Below the pieces are notes generated by a model. It was not told the DNA's origin, ran no database searches, and saw nothing but the letters and a program-made list of their open reading frames with translations. The position numbers were made by a program, and so were the translations under genes. Source: Ensifer aridi (GTDB taxonomy: Bacteria; Pseudomonadota; Alphaproteobacteria; Rhizobiales; Rhizobiaceae). Taken from it: DNA of 64,000 nucleotides. The first letter of the stretch is position 1, and each line of letters opens with the position of its first letter. This document shows positions 8,285 to 17,667 of the stretch, one piece after another. The DNA lies in assembly GCF_002078505.1 (NCBI RefSeq), contig NZ_LUAV01000012.1:307076-371075 (forward strand), given 5' to 3'.

Positions 8285-8872
8285 TCAGATGTCCGCGATG
8301 GACGTGATGATCCGCGAGACAAGGCCGTAGGCCTTGGCCTCTTCTGCTCCGAGCCAGTAGTCGCGATCCGTGTCCTTGGCGATCTTCTCGACGGGCTGGC
8401 CGGTCGCTTCGGAGAAAATGCGGTTCAGACGCTCATTCATTTTGATGATCTCGCGCGCCTGGATCTCGATGTCGGATGCCATGCCGCGCGTGCCGCCCGA
8501 CGGTTGGTGCAGCAGGAAACGGGTATTCGGCAGGCAGACGCGCCGCTCCTTCGGCGGTGCGACATAGATGAGCGCGCCCGCGGACGCAACCCAACCGGTG
8601 CCGATCGTCCAGACCTTCGGCTTCACGAACTTGATCATGTCGTGGATGCTGTCGCCGGATTCGACATGGCCTCCGGGCGAGTTGACGAAGATGCGGATAT
8701 CGTCGTCGCTGGCCGCGGAAAGTGCCACGAGCTGCGAGCAGACCTTCTGCGCCAGTTCCTGGTTGATCGTTCCGTAGATGAAGATCGAACGCGACTTGAA
8801 AAGATTCGCCTCCGTTTCCTTGCCGAGCGGCAATTCGGCCTTTTTTTCTTCCTGTTCGTCGTCGTTCCGCAT
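8285..8872 (-). CDS. clpP: ATP-dependent Clp protease proteolytic subunit (ClpP paralogue)
   Basis: 195 residues from ATG 8872 ([11 protein letters not shown]); the ORF could open at 8890. The catalytic triad is intact: Ser97 in [10 protein letters not shown], His122 in FLLHQPSGG, Asp171 in [10 protein letters not shown], the same numbers as mature E. coli ClpP. The sequence differs from housekeeping ClpP around the nucleophile (SAG instead of SMG) and the acidic N-terminus lacks a typical propeptide, so it is likely one of the extra rhizobial ClpP proteins rather than the clpX-linked copy. It would form a cytosolic barrel peptidase with ClpA or ClpX. Confidence 0.93.
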   Translation of the reverse strand: MRNDDEQEEKKAELPLGKETEANLFKSRSIFIYGTINQELAQKVCSQLVALSAASDDDIRIFVNSPGGHVESGDSIHDMIKFVKPKVWTIGTGWVASAGALIYVAPPKERRVCLPNTRFLLHQPSGGTRGMASDIEIQAREIIKMNERLNRIFSEATGQPVEKIAKDTDRDYWLGAEEAKAYGLVSRIITSIADI

Positions 8873-8903
8873 TCTCGGACTCCTCATCAAATGCCTTCGA
8901 AGT

Positions 8904-8932
8904 CAGATAATGCGACTCGGCAGCGAAAACAA
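8904..8932 (-). promoter_or_regulatory. Candidate clpP promoter
   Basis: On the minus strand, TTGTTT (8932-8927) and TATCTG (8909-8904) are spaced by 17 bases, about 32 bases before the clpP ATG. Matches to consensus are moderate. The rest of the 8873-9184 gap, between divergent clpP and hupE, shows nothing else I can support. Confidence 0.4.
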
Positions 8933-9184
8933 TGCAAACGGAAGGCGAAGAAAGGTTCGAACGGCCGGCGCTTTCGCCATGGTAAATGCGAAAGACCGCC
9001 AAATGCCGTATGGACAGACCAGCAAAGCTCAATAAGATCAACGGGTCATCGAAGCGAAAGCGCAAGCTGCAAACGCCTGCGAACCGCTTTTGACCGCGAG
9101 AAATAGTTCACGAACCGGCATGATCCCGAACCGTGATCCAGAAGGCAGCCCGCCTCCCGGGCCTTCCGACCAGTGGGGACCAGA

Positions 9185-9763
9185 ATGAAGAAACAGATCC
9201 TTATCACCGCAACGGCACTCGGCGCGTCCGCCGCACCCGCCTTCGCCCATATCAGTCCCGCCGAACACGGCTCCCTGATGGCTGGCCTTTCCCATCCGCT
9301 TTTCGGCGCCGACCACGTGCTGGCGATGATTGCCGTTGGGCTCTGGGCCGCCCAGATCGGCGGGCGGTCGCTGTGGACCGTGCCGGCTGCCTTTATCGCA
9401 ATTATGGCGCTCGGCTTCGCCCTTGCCGTCGCGGGCGCTCCCCTGCCCTTCGTCGAGCCGGCGATCCTCGCCTCGGTGGTCGTGCTCGGGCTTGTCGTCG
9501 CGATGGCCGCCCGGCTCGACGGGACGGCGGCCACGGCCGTGGTCGCGGTCTTCGCGCTCTTTCATGGCCATGCCCATGGCGGGGAGCTGGGAACGGCTGG
9601 CGCCTGGTCCTTTGCCGCAGGCTTCATGACCGCGACCGCTCTTCTGCACATTGCGGGTGTCAGCCTTGGCGTCGGCCTCGCCCGATTTTCGGGCCGAGAC
9701 ATCTTCGCTCGCATTCTCGGTGCTGCGACCGCGGTGGCCGGCGCGGCGTTGATCTTCGGCTGA
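9185..9763 (+). CDS. HupE/UreJ family metal permease
   Basis: 192 residues with a cleavable signal sequence (residues 1-21, ending AFA-HISP). The family signature HPLFGADHVLAMIAVGLWAA follows, with the conserved His and Asp for nickel or cobalt, then further hydrophobic segments including a FALFHGHAHGGEL histidine motif. These are inner-membrane secondary transporters for Ni or Co, often near hydrogenase or urease genes; neither is near here. ATG 9185 is chosen over the in-frame start at 9173 because the signal peptide begins there and GGGGA lies upstream. Confidence 0.9.
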   Translation: MKKQILITATALGASAAPAFAHISPAEHGSLMAGLSHPLFGADHVLAMIAVGLWAAQIGGRSLWTVPAAFIAIMALGFALAVAGAPLPFVEPAILASVVVLGLVVAMAARLDGTAATAVVAVFALFHGHAHGGELGTAGAWSFAAGFMTATALLHIAGVSLGVGLARFSGRDIFARILGAATAVAGAALIFG

Positions 9764-9780
9764 TCACGCGGAAGCTAATC

Positions 9781-9810
9781 GAAGGGGCGGTGGCAAGCCC
9801 CTGCCCCTTC
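9781..9810. terminator. Hairpin between hupE-like and acetyltransferase genes
   Basis: gaaggggc (9781-9788) pairs with gccccttc (9803-9810). There is no T-run. It lies immediately before the ribosome site AAAGGAAA of the next gene, so a role in translation is also possible. Confidence 0.35.
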
Positions 9811-9825
9811 ACAAAGGAAATCCCG

Positions 9826-10308
9826 ATGATACTGGTCCGTTCCGCCCTTCCGGATGAGGCGGACGCTCTCGCTCAAATCGGTCTTGCGGCATGGCGCAAG
9901 GGCATAAAGCCGCTTGTACCGGTGCATGTTGCGGTGAAGATCGGACAAAGCAATCCGTTCCTGCCGTTCGTGCAAGAACTGAGTTCTCGCGTTCTGGTCG
10001 CTGAAATCGACGGAGAACCCGCCGGCCTCGGCGCCTGCGAGCATGCTGACGACACCATCAGCGACGTCTGGGTGGCTCCCGCCTTCGAAGGACGGGGCGC
10101 CGCGTCGGCCCTCATAAGGGCGCTCGAATCTCAAATCGCCGATCGGGGATACACGGAAGCTCGAATTCACGTGGCGGCAGCGAATGAACGGGCGCTTCGG
10201 CTCTATCAGCATCTCGGCTACCGAATGCTCTGGAGGAAGGTCGCCTTTGATCCCATACTCGAAACCGACCTCGAAAAGATCGGCCTGTCCAAAGCACTTT
10301 TAGCCTGA
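9826..10308 (+). CDS. GNAT family N-acetyltransferase
   Basis: 160 residues from ATG 9826, preceded by AAAGGAAATCCCG. The acetyl-CoA loop is VAPAFEGRGAASALI; ARIHVAAANERALRLYQHLGYR is the usual C-terminal GNAT block. The frame is open far upstream but reads through hupE there, so the earlier start is not real. The substrate is unknown. It follows hupE by 62 bases on the same strand and converges on the broken phosphotransferase gene. Confidence 0.88.
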   Translation: MILVRSALPDEADALAQIGLAAWRKGIKPLVPVHVAVKIGQSNPFLPFVQELSSRVLVAEIDGEPAGLGACEHADDTISDVWVAPAFEGRGAASALIRALESQIADRGYTEARIHVAAANERALRLYQHLGYRMLWRKVAFDPILETDLEKIGLSKALLA

Positions 10309-10330
10309 TGGTGAGACACCGCCTTGCTCA

Positions 10331-11151
10331 TCATCCCCAGGTCAGCGGATCCAGCCGCAGATAGAAGGCGAGCCGGCCTTCGTCCGGATTGGAGATGCCG
10401 TGAATGTCGAAAAGGCAGTCCCGAGCCGCCTGCGCGTCGCCCGGTGCGGTCCAGCTTTCCCGGGCATTTCCCAGAAGAAGCGAAAAATCGACATAGCGAT
10501 CCGCGGTTCCGAGGCGGCCAAGATCGATGATCCCCGTGCAGCGATGTGTTTCCGGATCGATCATGAAGTTTGGCAGACACGCATCGCCATGGCAGATCGC
10601 GAGGTCGCCGGGCTCCTCCGCCAGGCGCTTCGGCAACTCGGTCCTGAGCGCCGCAAGCAGCTCGCTCGCCCGAACGTTCAGATCTCGGGGGCGAGGAAGT
10701 CCAGGTTGACTGCATCGCGGGCGACAACGTCGGCGGCACGGTCGAACATCGAAGCGAGGCGCCGCTCGAAGGGGCACGCTTCCGCTGGCAATTCGTGCAG
10801 CGCCTTCAACTGCCGCGCGATCGACGGCCATGCTTTCTTGAGGTCGGGGGCGGCGAGCTCGCTTGCCGGCACGCCCGGAATGGCCCTGAGCACGAGACAT
10901 GCCGCATGCTCTGCCGCGATCCAGTCGTAAACGACTGGCGAGACTATGCGGAACGCCGCAAGCCACGCAATACGATCACGCTCCCCCTCGAGCAGTGCCG
11001 CGGCCTTGCCGCTCGCAATTTTGGCATAGGCGGCACCGTCGCTACGGCGATAAACGCGATCGCCGGATTCGCCATGGCGAATCGGCGTCCACTCCCTACC
11101 CACGGGTGGCGTCGGGAGCAGCCTTTCGGCGGCAAGATCTCGCTCGCTCAT
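10331..11151 (-). pseudogene. APH(3')-type aminoglycoside phosphotransferase, frameshifted
   Basis: The first frame (11151-10678) encodes the N-terminal lobe up to VNLDFLAPE and then hits TGA. The second frame (to 10331) continues exactly where the first stops, with LNVRASELLAALRTELPKRL, then the catalytic AICHGDACLPNFMID and GIIDLGRLGTADRYVDFS motifs of APH(3') kinases. Joining them needs one extra G near 10684-10687 (CCCGAGATCTG would have to read CCCGAGGATCTG). Full length would be about 273 residues, normal for the family. All catalytic residues (His-Gly-Asp, Asn, Asp of the DxG-like motif) survive, so the break is recent, or a sequencing error in a short G run. Confidence 0.85.
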
Positions 11152-11174
11152 GAAAGCGGCCTAGGCAAGCGCCA

Positions 11175-11639
11175 TCACCCGCGGCCGCGATAGGTCGGCA
11201 CACCTTGGTCCGGCAACCAGACGCCTTCGGGCGGATTGCCCGTCTGCCAGAAGACGTCGATAGGGATGCCGCCGCGCGGATACCAATAGGCACCGATCCG
11301 CAGCCACTTCGGCGAAAGCAGCGACACCAGCCGCTTGGCGATTTCGATCGTGCAATCCTCGTGGAAAGCGCCGTGGTTGCGGAAGGAATGCAGAAACAGC
11401 TTGAGCGACTTCGATTCGACCAACCAACCATCCGGCACATAGTCGATGACGATGTGGGCGAAGTCCGGCTGTCCGGTCATCGGGCAGAGAGAAGTGAATT
11501 CCGGGGCGGTGAAGCGGACGACGAAACCCGTGCCGGCGTGGCTGCTCGGAACCCTTTCGAGCACCGCCTCCTCCGGGCTTTGCGGCAGATCGACCTTTGC
11601 CCCGAGCTGTGAAAGTCCTGATACGTCTGTCTTCGTCAT
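11175..11639 (-). CDS. queF: NADPH-dependent 7-cyano-7-deazaguanine reductase
   Basis: 154 residues, the short unimodular Que[14 protein letters not shown] holds the catalytic Cys52 (thioimide formation) and Asp59. [15 protein letters not shown] is the QueF signature loop for NADPH binding, with HEDC following. It reduces preQ0 to preQ1 in queuosine tRNA modification. Its ATG overlaps the stop of the upstream CDF gene by 4 bases (ATGA), so the two are translationally coupled. No preQ1 riboswitch is visible, which is expected inside an operon. Confidence 0.95.
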   Translation of the reverse strand: MTKTDVSGLSQLGAKVDLPQSPEEAVLERVPSSHAGTGFVVRFTAPEFTSLCPMTGQPDFAHIVIDYVPDGWLVESKSLKLFLHSFRNHGAFHEDCTIEIAKRLVSLLSPKWLRIGAYWYPRGGIPIDVFWQTGNPPEGVWLPDQGVPTYRGRG

Positions 11640-12565
11640 TTCCGTGATGCTCCACTGCTGACCTTGACGCGCACACCGTGCGCCTTTTCGCCTTCCGGCT
11701 CGACATGGATGGCGATCCTCGCGCCCGGATGAACGGCGCGGATGGCGTCCTCTATGCGGTCGCATATATCATGCGCATCGCCCACCGGCATCGCCTCCGG
11801 CACGACCATGTGAAAGTCCACGAAAGTCGCAGGCCCCGCCTGCCGCGTCTTGAGGTCATGAACGCCCAGCGATCCGCCGGCATTAGCGGCGATCGCCTGC
11901 TTGATCGCCTCTTCCTCCTCCGCCGGGACGGCCTTGTCCATCAGCCCGTCGATCGAACGCGAGATCACTTTCCAGCCCTGCAACAGGATATTGCCGGCGA
12001 CGACAATCGCGAGCAGAGGGTCAAGCACTGCGTAGCCGGTGGCGATGGCAAGAAGAAGGCCGACGAGCACGCCAGCGGAGGTTACGACGTCAGAGAGAAT
12101 ATGATGCCCATCGGCGCTCAGGGCCGGAGAGCGATGCACCCTTCCCGACCGGATCAGCACATAGGCCCAGATCGCGTTGACAATGCCGGCGCCGAAATTG
12201 ATCGCAAGACCGAGGGCCGGTGCGTTCAAGAGCCGCGGCGCCATCATCTCGGGTATCGCCTCACTTAGGATCAGCAGTGCGGCCACAACAATCAGCACGC
12301 CTTCGATGACGGCGGAAAAATACTCCGCCTTGTGATGCCCGAACGGGTGACCGGCATCGGCAGGCTTCGCCGCGTAGCCGATCATCGCATAAGCGATTAC
12401 CGCGGCAATCACATTGACGATCGACTCCAGCCCATCCGACAACAGCGCCACGGAACCGGTCACCCACCAGGCGAGCATCTTCAGCGCCATCACACCGAGC
12501 GATAGCGGTATGCCCCAGAAGGCGAGCCTCAGGACTGTTCGATTGTCGGACGCGGTCATCTTCAT
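11636..12565 (-). CDS. CDF family metal exporter (SmYiiP-like, probably Mn2+)
   Basis: 309 residues (307 if ATG 12559 is used). It has about six membrane segments and cation-site residues in TM2 ([11 protein letters not shown]) and TM5 ([12 protein letters not shown]), with a GHHKAEYF loop and a cytoplasmic C-terminal domain rich in His/Asp ([20 protein letters not shown]). The order queF-CDF-trpE(G)-shmR matches what I recall around S. meliloti SMc02724 (SmYiiP), reported to export manganese. Substrate assignment therefore rests on synteny and family. It is an inner-membrane proton-coupled antiporter. Confidence 0.9.
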   Translation of the reverse strand: MKMTASDNRTVLRLAFWGIPLSLGVMALKMLAWWVTGSVALLSDGLESIVNVIAAVIAYAMIGYAAKPADAGHPFGHHKAEYFSAVIEGVLIVVAALLILSEAIPEMMAPRLLNAPALGLAINFGAGIVNAIWAYVLIRSGRVHRSPALSADGHHILSDVVTSAGVLVGLLLAIATGYAVLDPLLAIVVAGNILLQGWKVISRSIDGLMDKAVPAEEEEAIKQAIAANAGGSLGVHDLKTRQAGPATFVDFHMVVPEAMPVGDAHDICDRIEDAIRAVHPGARIAIHVEPEGEKAHGVRVKVSSGASRK

Positions 12566-12742
12566 TCCTCGTGCAGATGCAAACGAGTTGCAAATGCATG
12601 CCCATTCAAACGCAAAACCGCCCGCGCGGGTTTTCGCGCAGGCGGATTTTCGTGAACCATATGGGCAATAACGACCGTCTTGTCAAAGGGGCTTGTCGCC
12701 GATCTGCATTCTCGTTCCCGCAAGCAGCCGTGAAGCCAGGTG

Positions 12743-14932
12743 TCAGGCCGCCTTGACTTTCGCTCGCTTGGCAAGATGCGCCACCACGTTCTCGATCATC
12801 CGCATGCCGGCGTCGCCGCCAAGCGTCATGATCGATTCCGGATGGAACTGCACGGCCGCCACCGGCTCCTTCATGTGCTCGATGCCCATGATCGTGCCGT
12901 CCTCGCTTTCGGCCGTGATCATGAACTCGCGCGGCAGGCTGGAAGGATCGGCAAAGATCGAGTGGTAACGCCCGACCGTCACTTCCCTGCCGAGGCCCGA
13001 GAAGACGATGCCGGGCTCTAGCACGCGGATGCGCGAGGGCTTCCCGTGCATCGGGATCGCGAGCTGACGAAGATCGCCGCCATATGCTTCCGCGAGCGCC
13101 TGCAGGCCGAGGCAGACGCCGAAGATCGGCAGGTCGCGCGTCCGCGCCTTCTTGATCGTCGCCTTGCAGTCGAAGTCCTTCGGGGTACCGGGGCCGGGCG
13201 AAAGCACGACGAGGTCCGGCTTGACCCGGTCGAAGATGTCCTCGGCGACGGGCGTGCGCACCGTGGTGACCGTCGCTCCCGTCTGGCGGAAATAGTTCGC
13301 AAGCGTGTGGACGAAGCTGTCCTCGTGGTCGACAAGCAGGATGTTGACACCGGCGCCGACGGCGGCGACGTCGCGCGCCGGCTTGGCGCTGTTGGCGGAT
13401 TTCGCGTCGCGGATGGCTGCGATCATGGCGGAGGCCTTCAGTTCGGTTTCGGCTTCTTCTTCTTCCGGACTGGAATCATAGAGAAGCGTCGCGCCCGCCC
13501 TCACCTCGGCGATCCCGTCCTTGATGCGGATCGTGCGCAGCGTCAGCCCGGTGTTCATGTCGCCGTTGAAGCCGACCATGCCGATCGCGCCACCGTACCA
13601 GGCACGCGGGCTCTTCTCGTGGTTCTCGATGAAGCGCATCGCCCAGAGCTTCGGCGCGCCGGTCACCGTGACTGCCCAAGCGTGACTCAGGAATCCGTCG
13701 AAGGCGTCCATGTCGTCGCGCAGCCGCCCTTCGATATGGTCGACTGTGTGGATCAGCCGCGAATACATCTCGATCTGGCGCCGGCCGATCACCTTCACCG
13801 AACCCGGCACGCAGACGCGGCTCTTGTCGTTGCGGTCGACGTCCGAACACATGGTGAGCTCGGACTCGTCCTTCTTCGAGTTCAGAAGCTTTAGGATCTG
13901 TTCGCTGTCGGCGATCGGATCGTCGCCGCGCTTGATCGTGCCGGAGATCGGGCAGGTCTCGATGCGGCGGCCGGAAACGCGCACGAACATTTCGGGCGAG
14001 GCGCCGACGAGATATTCCTGGTTGCCGAGATTAATGAAAAAGGAATAGGGCGACGGGTTGATGGCCTTCAGCCGGTTCGATATCTCCGAAGGCCGGCTCT
14101 CGCAGCGCTCATAGAACTTCTGGCCCGGCACGACTTCGAAGAGATCGCCGCGGCGGAAGCTCTCCTTGGCCTTGACGACGAGTTCGGCATATTCGCCTGG
14201 ACGGTGGTCGCCATGCGGCGGGATACTGTCGCCCATCCGGAACGGCCCGGGAGCTATATCCGCCGCCTTGCCCTCGGTCGAAAGCCCTTCCTTGCCGAAA
14301 TCGTAACGGTCGATCCAGGCCTTGGCCGCATAGTGATCGACGACCAGGATTTCGTCCGGCAGGAAGAGGACCATATCGCGCTGATCGTCGGGGCGCTTCA
14401 GCTTCAGTTCGATCGCGTCGAACTGAAAGGCGAGATCGTAGCCGAAGGCGCCGTAGAGACCGAGGCTCGAATCCTCCTCCGAGTGGAAGAGGTTCGTCAC
14501 TGCGCGCAGAACCGTGAAGACCGTCGGCATCTTCGACCGCTCTTCCTCGGTGAAAACACGATCGGGCTCGTTGACAGTGAGGTCGAGCCGGCGGGCAGTG
14601 ATGGTGCCGAGGGTAATGTCGGCAACGGTCTTCAGATGCTCGGCAATCAGCGCCAGCAGCACCTCGCCGCGGCCGTTATAAGCTTCGATCCAGAGCGAGC
14701 GACCGAAGGAGGAGATGGCAAGCGGCGGGTCGACGACGGCTGTGTCCCAGCGGGTGTAGCGGCCGGGATATTCGTAATTGGAGGAGAAGACCGCGCCACG
14801 CCGCTCGTCGAGCTTGTCGACATAACCGGCGATCGCGTCGGCGTAGGAGGCGTCGCGCCGCCTGCGGGTAACGACGATGCCGCCCTTCGTGGTGTAACTC
14901 TCCGAGCCGTCTTCCAGAATTACCGTTGCCAT
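12743..14932 (-). CDS. trpE(G): Fused anthranilate synthase TrpE-TrpG
   Basis: 729 residues. The N-terminal two thirds is the chorismate-binding component ([14 protein letters not shown] near the feedback site; [31 protein letters not shown]). The C-terminal part is a class I glutamine amidotransferase with nucleophile Cys about residue 607 ([10 protein letters not shown]) and His-x-Glu in QFHPESIMT. The fusion is characteristic of rhizobia. It makes anthranilate from chorismate and glutamine, the first step to tryptophan. Transcription is controlled by the trpL attenuator immediately upstream. Confidence 0.97.
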   Translation of the reverse strand: MATVILEDGSESYTTKGGIVVTRRRRDASYADAIAGYVDKLDERRGAVFSSNYEYPGRYTRWDTAVVDPPLAISSFGRSLWIEAYNGRGEVLLALIAEHLKTVADITLGTITARRLDLTVNEPDRVFTEEERSKMPTVFTVLRAVTNLFHSEEDSSLGLYGAFGYDLAFQFDAIELKLKRPDDQRDMVLFLPDEILVVDHYAAKAWIDRYDFGKEGLSTEGKAADIAPGPFRMGDSIPPHGDHRPGEYAELVVKAKESFRRGDLFEVVPGQKFYERCESRPSEISNRLKAINPSPYSFFINLGNQEYLVGASPEMFVRVSGRRIETCPISGTIKRGDDPIADSEQILKLLNSKKDESELTMCSDVDRNDKSRVCVPGSVKVIGRRQIEMYSRLIHTVDHIEGRLRDDMDAFDGFLSHAWAVTVTGAPKLWAMRFIENHEKSPRAWYGGAIGMVGFNGDMNTGLTLRTIRIKDGIAEVRAGATLLYDSSPEEEEAETELKASAMIAAIRDAKSANSAKPARDVAAVGAGVNILLVDHEDSFVHTLANYFRQTGATVTTVRTPVAEDIFDRVKPDLVVLSPGPGTPKDFDCKATIKKARTRDLPIFGVCLGLQALAEAYGGDLRQLAIPMHGKPSRIRVLEPGIVFSGLGREVTVGRYHSIFADPSSLPREFMITAESEDGTIMGIEHMKEPVAAVQFHPESIMTLGGDAGMRMIENVVAHLAKRAKVKAA

Positions 14933-14979
14933 TCATCTCGCTCCGTAAAAGCCCAGTCTTTCCGCGCGGCCAGAATACG

Positions 14980-15091
14980 AAAAAAGCCGCCTCGAAATCT
15001 CCGGGCGGCTTCATGTCTCAATCACGCATGACTGGTCAAGGCCGCCTCAGCGAGCCCACCACCAGATCGAAATGTTCTGCGTGTTTGCCAT
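14980..15091 (-). ncRNA. rnTrpL attenuator RNA
   Basis: The leader transcript runs from the predicted start at 15091 to the U-run at 14983-14980. It ends in a hairpin (14984-14991 with 15004-15011, 8 bp GC-rich) followed by six T on the minus strand, a standard intrinsic terminator. Length is about 112 nt. In S. meliloti the attenuated transcript rnTrpL also acts in trans as a small RNA; that role is known there and inferred here. Confidence 0.88.
15047..15091 (-). CDS. trpL: Trp leader peptide
   Basis: A 14-codon ORF encoding [14 protein letters not shown], with three consecutive TGG codons, identical to the S. meliloti peTrpL peptide as I know it. Ribosome stalling at the Trp codons when tryptophan is scarce prevents the downstream terminator. 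No Shine-Dalgarno sequence precedes it, and the -10 box is 8 bases from the ATG, agreeing with a leaderless mRNA. In S. meliloti the peptide itself is also reported to act in antibiotic-responsive RNA complexes. Confidence 0.95.
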
Positions 15092-15099
15092 GGGCGAAA

Positions 15100-15128
15100 G
15101 TGTTAGCGTGCCTTGCGGGTCTTAGCAA
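15100..15128 (-). promoter_or_regulatory. trpL promoter
   Basis: Minus strand TTGCTA (15128-15123), 17-base spacer, TAACAC (15105-15100). The +1 falls at or one base before the trpL ATG at 15091. Confidence 0.7.
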
Positions 15129-15198
15129 GCGGGAAAAGACGGTGGAAGCGGCGGCTGGCGAGAGCCGCCCTTTCGCTTGATGGGATGTACCGAACCGC

Positions 15199-17400
15199 TC
15201 AGAAGCGCTGCGTCAGCGAGATCTTGAAGGTCCGGCCCGGCTCGGAATAATAGTCCCGCGGCTGGGTGAACGCGTTCTGCGTGTTCACCGCATCCCAATA
15301 GGTCTTGTCGAAGACGTTGTAGACGCCGGCATTCACCCTCAGCCCCGGCATCTGTTCCGGTTGCCACCAGCCGGTGACGTCCAAGATGCCGTAGCCCGGA
15401 GCCTTGAAAGTGTTGGTCGACTTGTCCGAAACGGCCATCGCAGCCGTCAGGATGACGTCGGTTCCCCAGGTTTCCGTGGCATAGCCGACACCGAGAACTC
15501 CCTTCAGCGGAGGCACTGAACCCAGCGCCTCGTCGGTGTCCAGATCCCTGCCATAGGCATAGGCGAGCGCGGTGCGCACATGGACGCCGTTGGCGAAAAC
15601 TTTGTGGCCTGACACTTCCACCCCGTGAATGGAGACGTTGGCGCGGTTGATCGCCTCGGTTATTCCGAGCGGATAGGTGAACGTCGGATCCGCATAGTTG
15701 ATCCGGTCAATGAAGTTCTTGTACCTGTTATAGAATGCACTGACGCGGCCGCCGAACTCCTCGTCGCCGAGGTTCGCCCCGACCTCGAAGCCGTGGCTCG
15801 TTTCGGGCTTCAGATCGGGATTGCCGATCTGCAAATAGCTGCCCGGCGCGCCGTAATTCAGATAGAGTTCCTCGGCGGTCGGCGGCCGGAAAGCCATCGC
15901 CCATTGGGCGAAAAGCTCGACCTGTTCGGCTGCCTGATACGTCGCAAGCAGCTTCGGTGACAGGGCATAGTCGCTCTGGCCGGGCGGCAGGCCGTCATAG
16001 TTGGGATTGCGCATATAAGCGGCGGTGTTCTCAGGCGAATAATCGTACCAGTCGAAACGGAGGCCCGGCGTCAGCGCGAACAGGCCATCGCCGATCGAGA
16101 TGCGATCCTGCAGGTAGATGCCGAACTTCTTGCTGTCGACGTCGGGGCTGTCCGACTGGTTCGTATGCAGGAAGTTGCAGGTAGGGCTCGGCGTTGTGTC
16201 GCAGCTATCCTCACCCGAGGAATATTGATGGAGTTTCCCGAGGGCAAAGTCGCCGCCAAGCGTAACCTTGTGCTGCAGGAAACCGGTATCGAAGAACTTA
16301 TCGACATAGCCGCTGGCGCCGAAACTTTCCTCCTCGGCTTCGTTGAGCCGTGAATACTCGCCGATGACCGACGTGCTGCGGTAGGCATCGATACCGTTTT
16401 CCCTAAACAGCCTCTGCCAATAGACAACGGCCGAGGCGCTGTCGAACCAAGCGCCATCGTCAACGGCCTCGAAATCATAGTCGAGCGACAGGCGCTCGCG
16501 CCGGGTGTTGTCGAGCTTGTCGTAGTTGCCTGGCCGGTAATTGCCGGTGAGGCTTTGGCCGGACATGAAATCGATATCCTTGTCGCGATCGAAGCGCTCG
16601 GCAGTGAAGCCGAAAGTATGGCCGCTATCGGTGTATTGCCGGACCTTGAACAGAAGGTTGTTCTGGTCGTAGTCGGCCGGGTCAGCCTCGGTACGCGTCG
16701 TGAAATAGCCGCCGACGTCGCCATTGCTTTCCCGTTCGTGCCCTTTCTTATAGCCGCCCTGGAACAGCACGGCCGTGTTGTCGTAGCGTGCTGCAACGGC
16801 GGCGGAGCCGCCGAGGCTATCGTCTTCGCCGTCATAGGCGAATTTGAATATGCCGCCCCAGGTCCTGCCTTCGCCGATCAGGTCCTCCGGCTCAAGGGTG
16901 CGCAGGACCACCGCTCCCCCGAGCGCGCCGCCGCCAGCCCGGCTGGAATCGGCGCCGCGCACGATATCGATCGTAGAGAGCGCTGCGAAATCGAAGCTGT
17001 CGATGCCGCCATCTGCATCGCGCGCGCCGTCATCGAGGAAGGGGATCGGAATGCCATCGATCGTCGTCAGCACGCGAGCGCCCTCAAGACCGCGAATGTT
17101 GACGCTGCCGCTCGTGCGGTTGAAGTTCACACCGGGCTCGAGGCTTCTGCCCAGATCCTCGAAACTCGATATCTGGTTGTTGTCGAGTTCTTCTTCGGTG
17201 ACCCGCTCGGCGAGCGGCGTGTCGGCCACGCCTTCCTTCTCTTCACCCTTGACGGTCAGCTTCTTCAGCGCCGTCACGCGCCCCTGTTTATCTGCGGCGG
17301 CGGCCGCCTCGTCTGCCGATTGCGCGTAAGAAATCGTTGTTCCAGCTAGGGTGAATGCCGTGCACGCCAAAAGCGCCAGGCGATGATGCCGGTTGAGCAT
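15199..17400 (-). CDS. shmR: TonB-dependent haem receptor
   Basis: 733 residues: a signal peptide (1-26), a TonB box (LKKLTVKGEEKEG, about 47-59), a plug domain with IRGLEGARVLTTIDGIP, and a beta-barrel ending in the required aromatic (KISLTQRF). Length and the GNPDLKPETSHGFEVG block match haem/transferrin-type receptors. Its place next to trpE(G) matches shmR of S. meliloti, the outer-membrane receptor for haem. FRAP and NPNL motifs appear as FRPP and NPDL, with no His between them. AAAGGA precedes the ATG. The promoter carries an iron-responsive-like operator. Confidence 0.9.
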   Translation of the reverse strand: MLNRHHRLALLACTAFTLAGTTISYAQSADEAAAAADKQGRVTALKKLTVKGEEKEGVADTPLAERVTEEELDNNQISSFEDLGRSLEPGVNFNRTSGSVNIRGLEGARVLTTIDGIPIPFLDDGARDADGGIDSFDFAALSTIDIVRGADSSRAGGGALGGAVVLRTLEPEDLIGEGRTWGGIFKFAYDGEDDSLGGSAAVAARYDNTAVLFQGGYKKGHERESNGDVGGYFTTRTEADPADYDQNNLLFKVRQYTDSGHTFGFTAERFDRDKDIDFMSGQSLTGNYRPGNYDKLDNTRRERLSLDYDFEAVDDGAWFDSASAVVYWQRLFRENGIDAYRSTSVIGEYSRLNEAEEESFGASGYVDKFFDTGFLQHKVTLGGDFALGKLHQYSSGEDSCDTTPSPTCNFLHTNQSDSPDVDSKKFGIYLQDRISIGDGLFALTPGLRFDWYDYSPENTAAYMRNPNYDGLPPGQSDYALSPKLLATYQAAEQVELFAQWAMAFRPPTAEELYLNYGAPGSYLQIGNPDLKPETSHGFEVGANLGDEEFGGRVSAFYNRYKNFIDRINYADPTFTYPLGITEAINRANVSIHGVEVSGHKVFANGVHVRTALAYAYGRDLDTDEALGSVPPLKGVLGVGYATETWGTDVILTAAMAVSDKSTNTFKAPGYGILDVTGWWQPEQMPGLRVNAGVYNVFDKTYWDAVNTQNAFTQPRDYYSEPGRTFKISLTQRF

Positions 17401-17512
17401 GGACCAGTCCTTTGAGATGTTGGCCGGGCTTGCTGTTGAGCGGCGAACTCAAGGGCTGGCTGGGCAGGCGTCGGGAATTGGGAAGACGGACTTGTCGCCG
17501 CCTTCTTTAGGC

Positions 17513-17541
17513 CACATAAAAAACATGAGTGTAAAAGTCAA
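17513..17541 (-). promoter_or_regulatory. shmR promoter with RirA/IRO-like operator
   Basis: Minus strand TTGACT (17541-17536), 17-base spacer, TATGTG (17518-17513). A TGA-N9-TCA palindrome (17526-17540), the core of the rhizobial iron-responsive operator, overlaps the -35 box, a position suited to repression by RirA when iron is sufficient. About 110 bases separate it from the ATG; the rest of the leader shows no clear structure. Confidence 0.6.
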
Positions 17542-17667
17542 TATATATTGAGGGGTGGGGCCGACACAGTTTTCCGACGATCGAAGGCCTCGTCCTCAGT
17601 TTCAGCACATTTTGAAACAGGATTGTTTCTTCGCGCGTTTCGCCGTTCTGGCCGCCACCGCATCCTG

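Noticed and set aside
9133..9825. Long N-terminal extension of the acetyltransferase frame through hupE
   Set aside because: The GNAT domain starts at 9826 with its own ribosome site; upstream the frame is Arg-rich and overlaps hupE, which has a clear signal peptide.
10331..11151. Programmed frameshift in the APH gene
   Set aside because: No slippery heptamer or downstream stimulatory structure is apparent at 10684-10687, and the family does not use frameshifting; a mutation or sequencing error is simpler.
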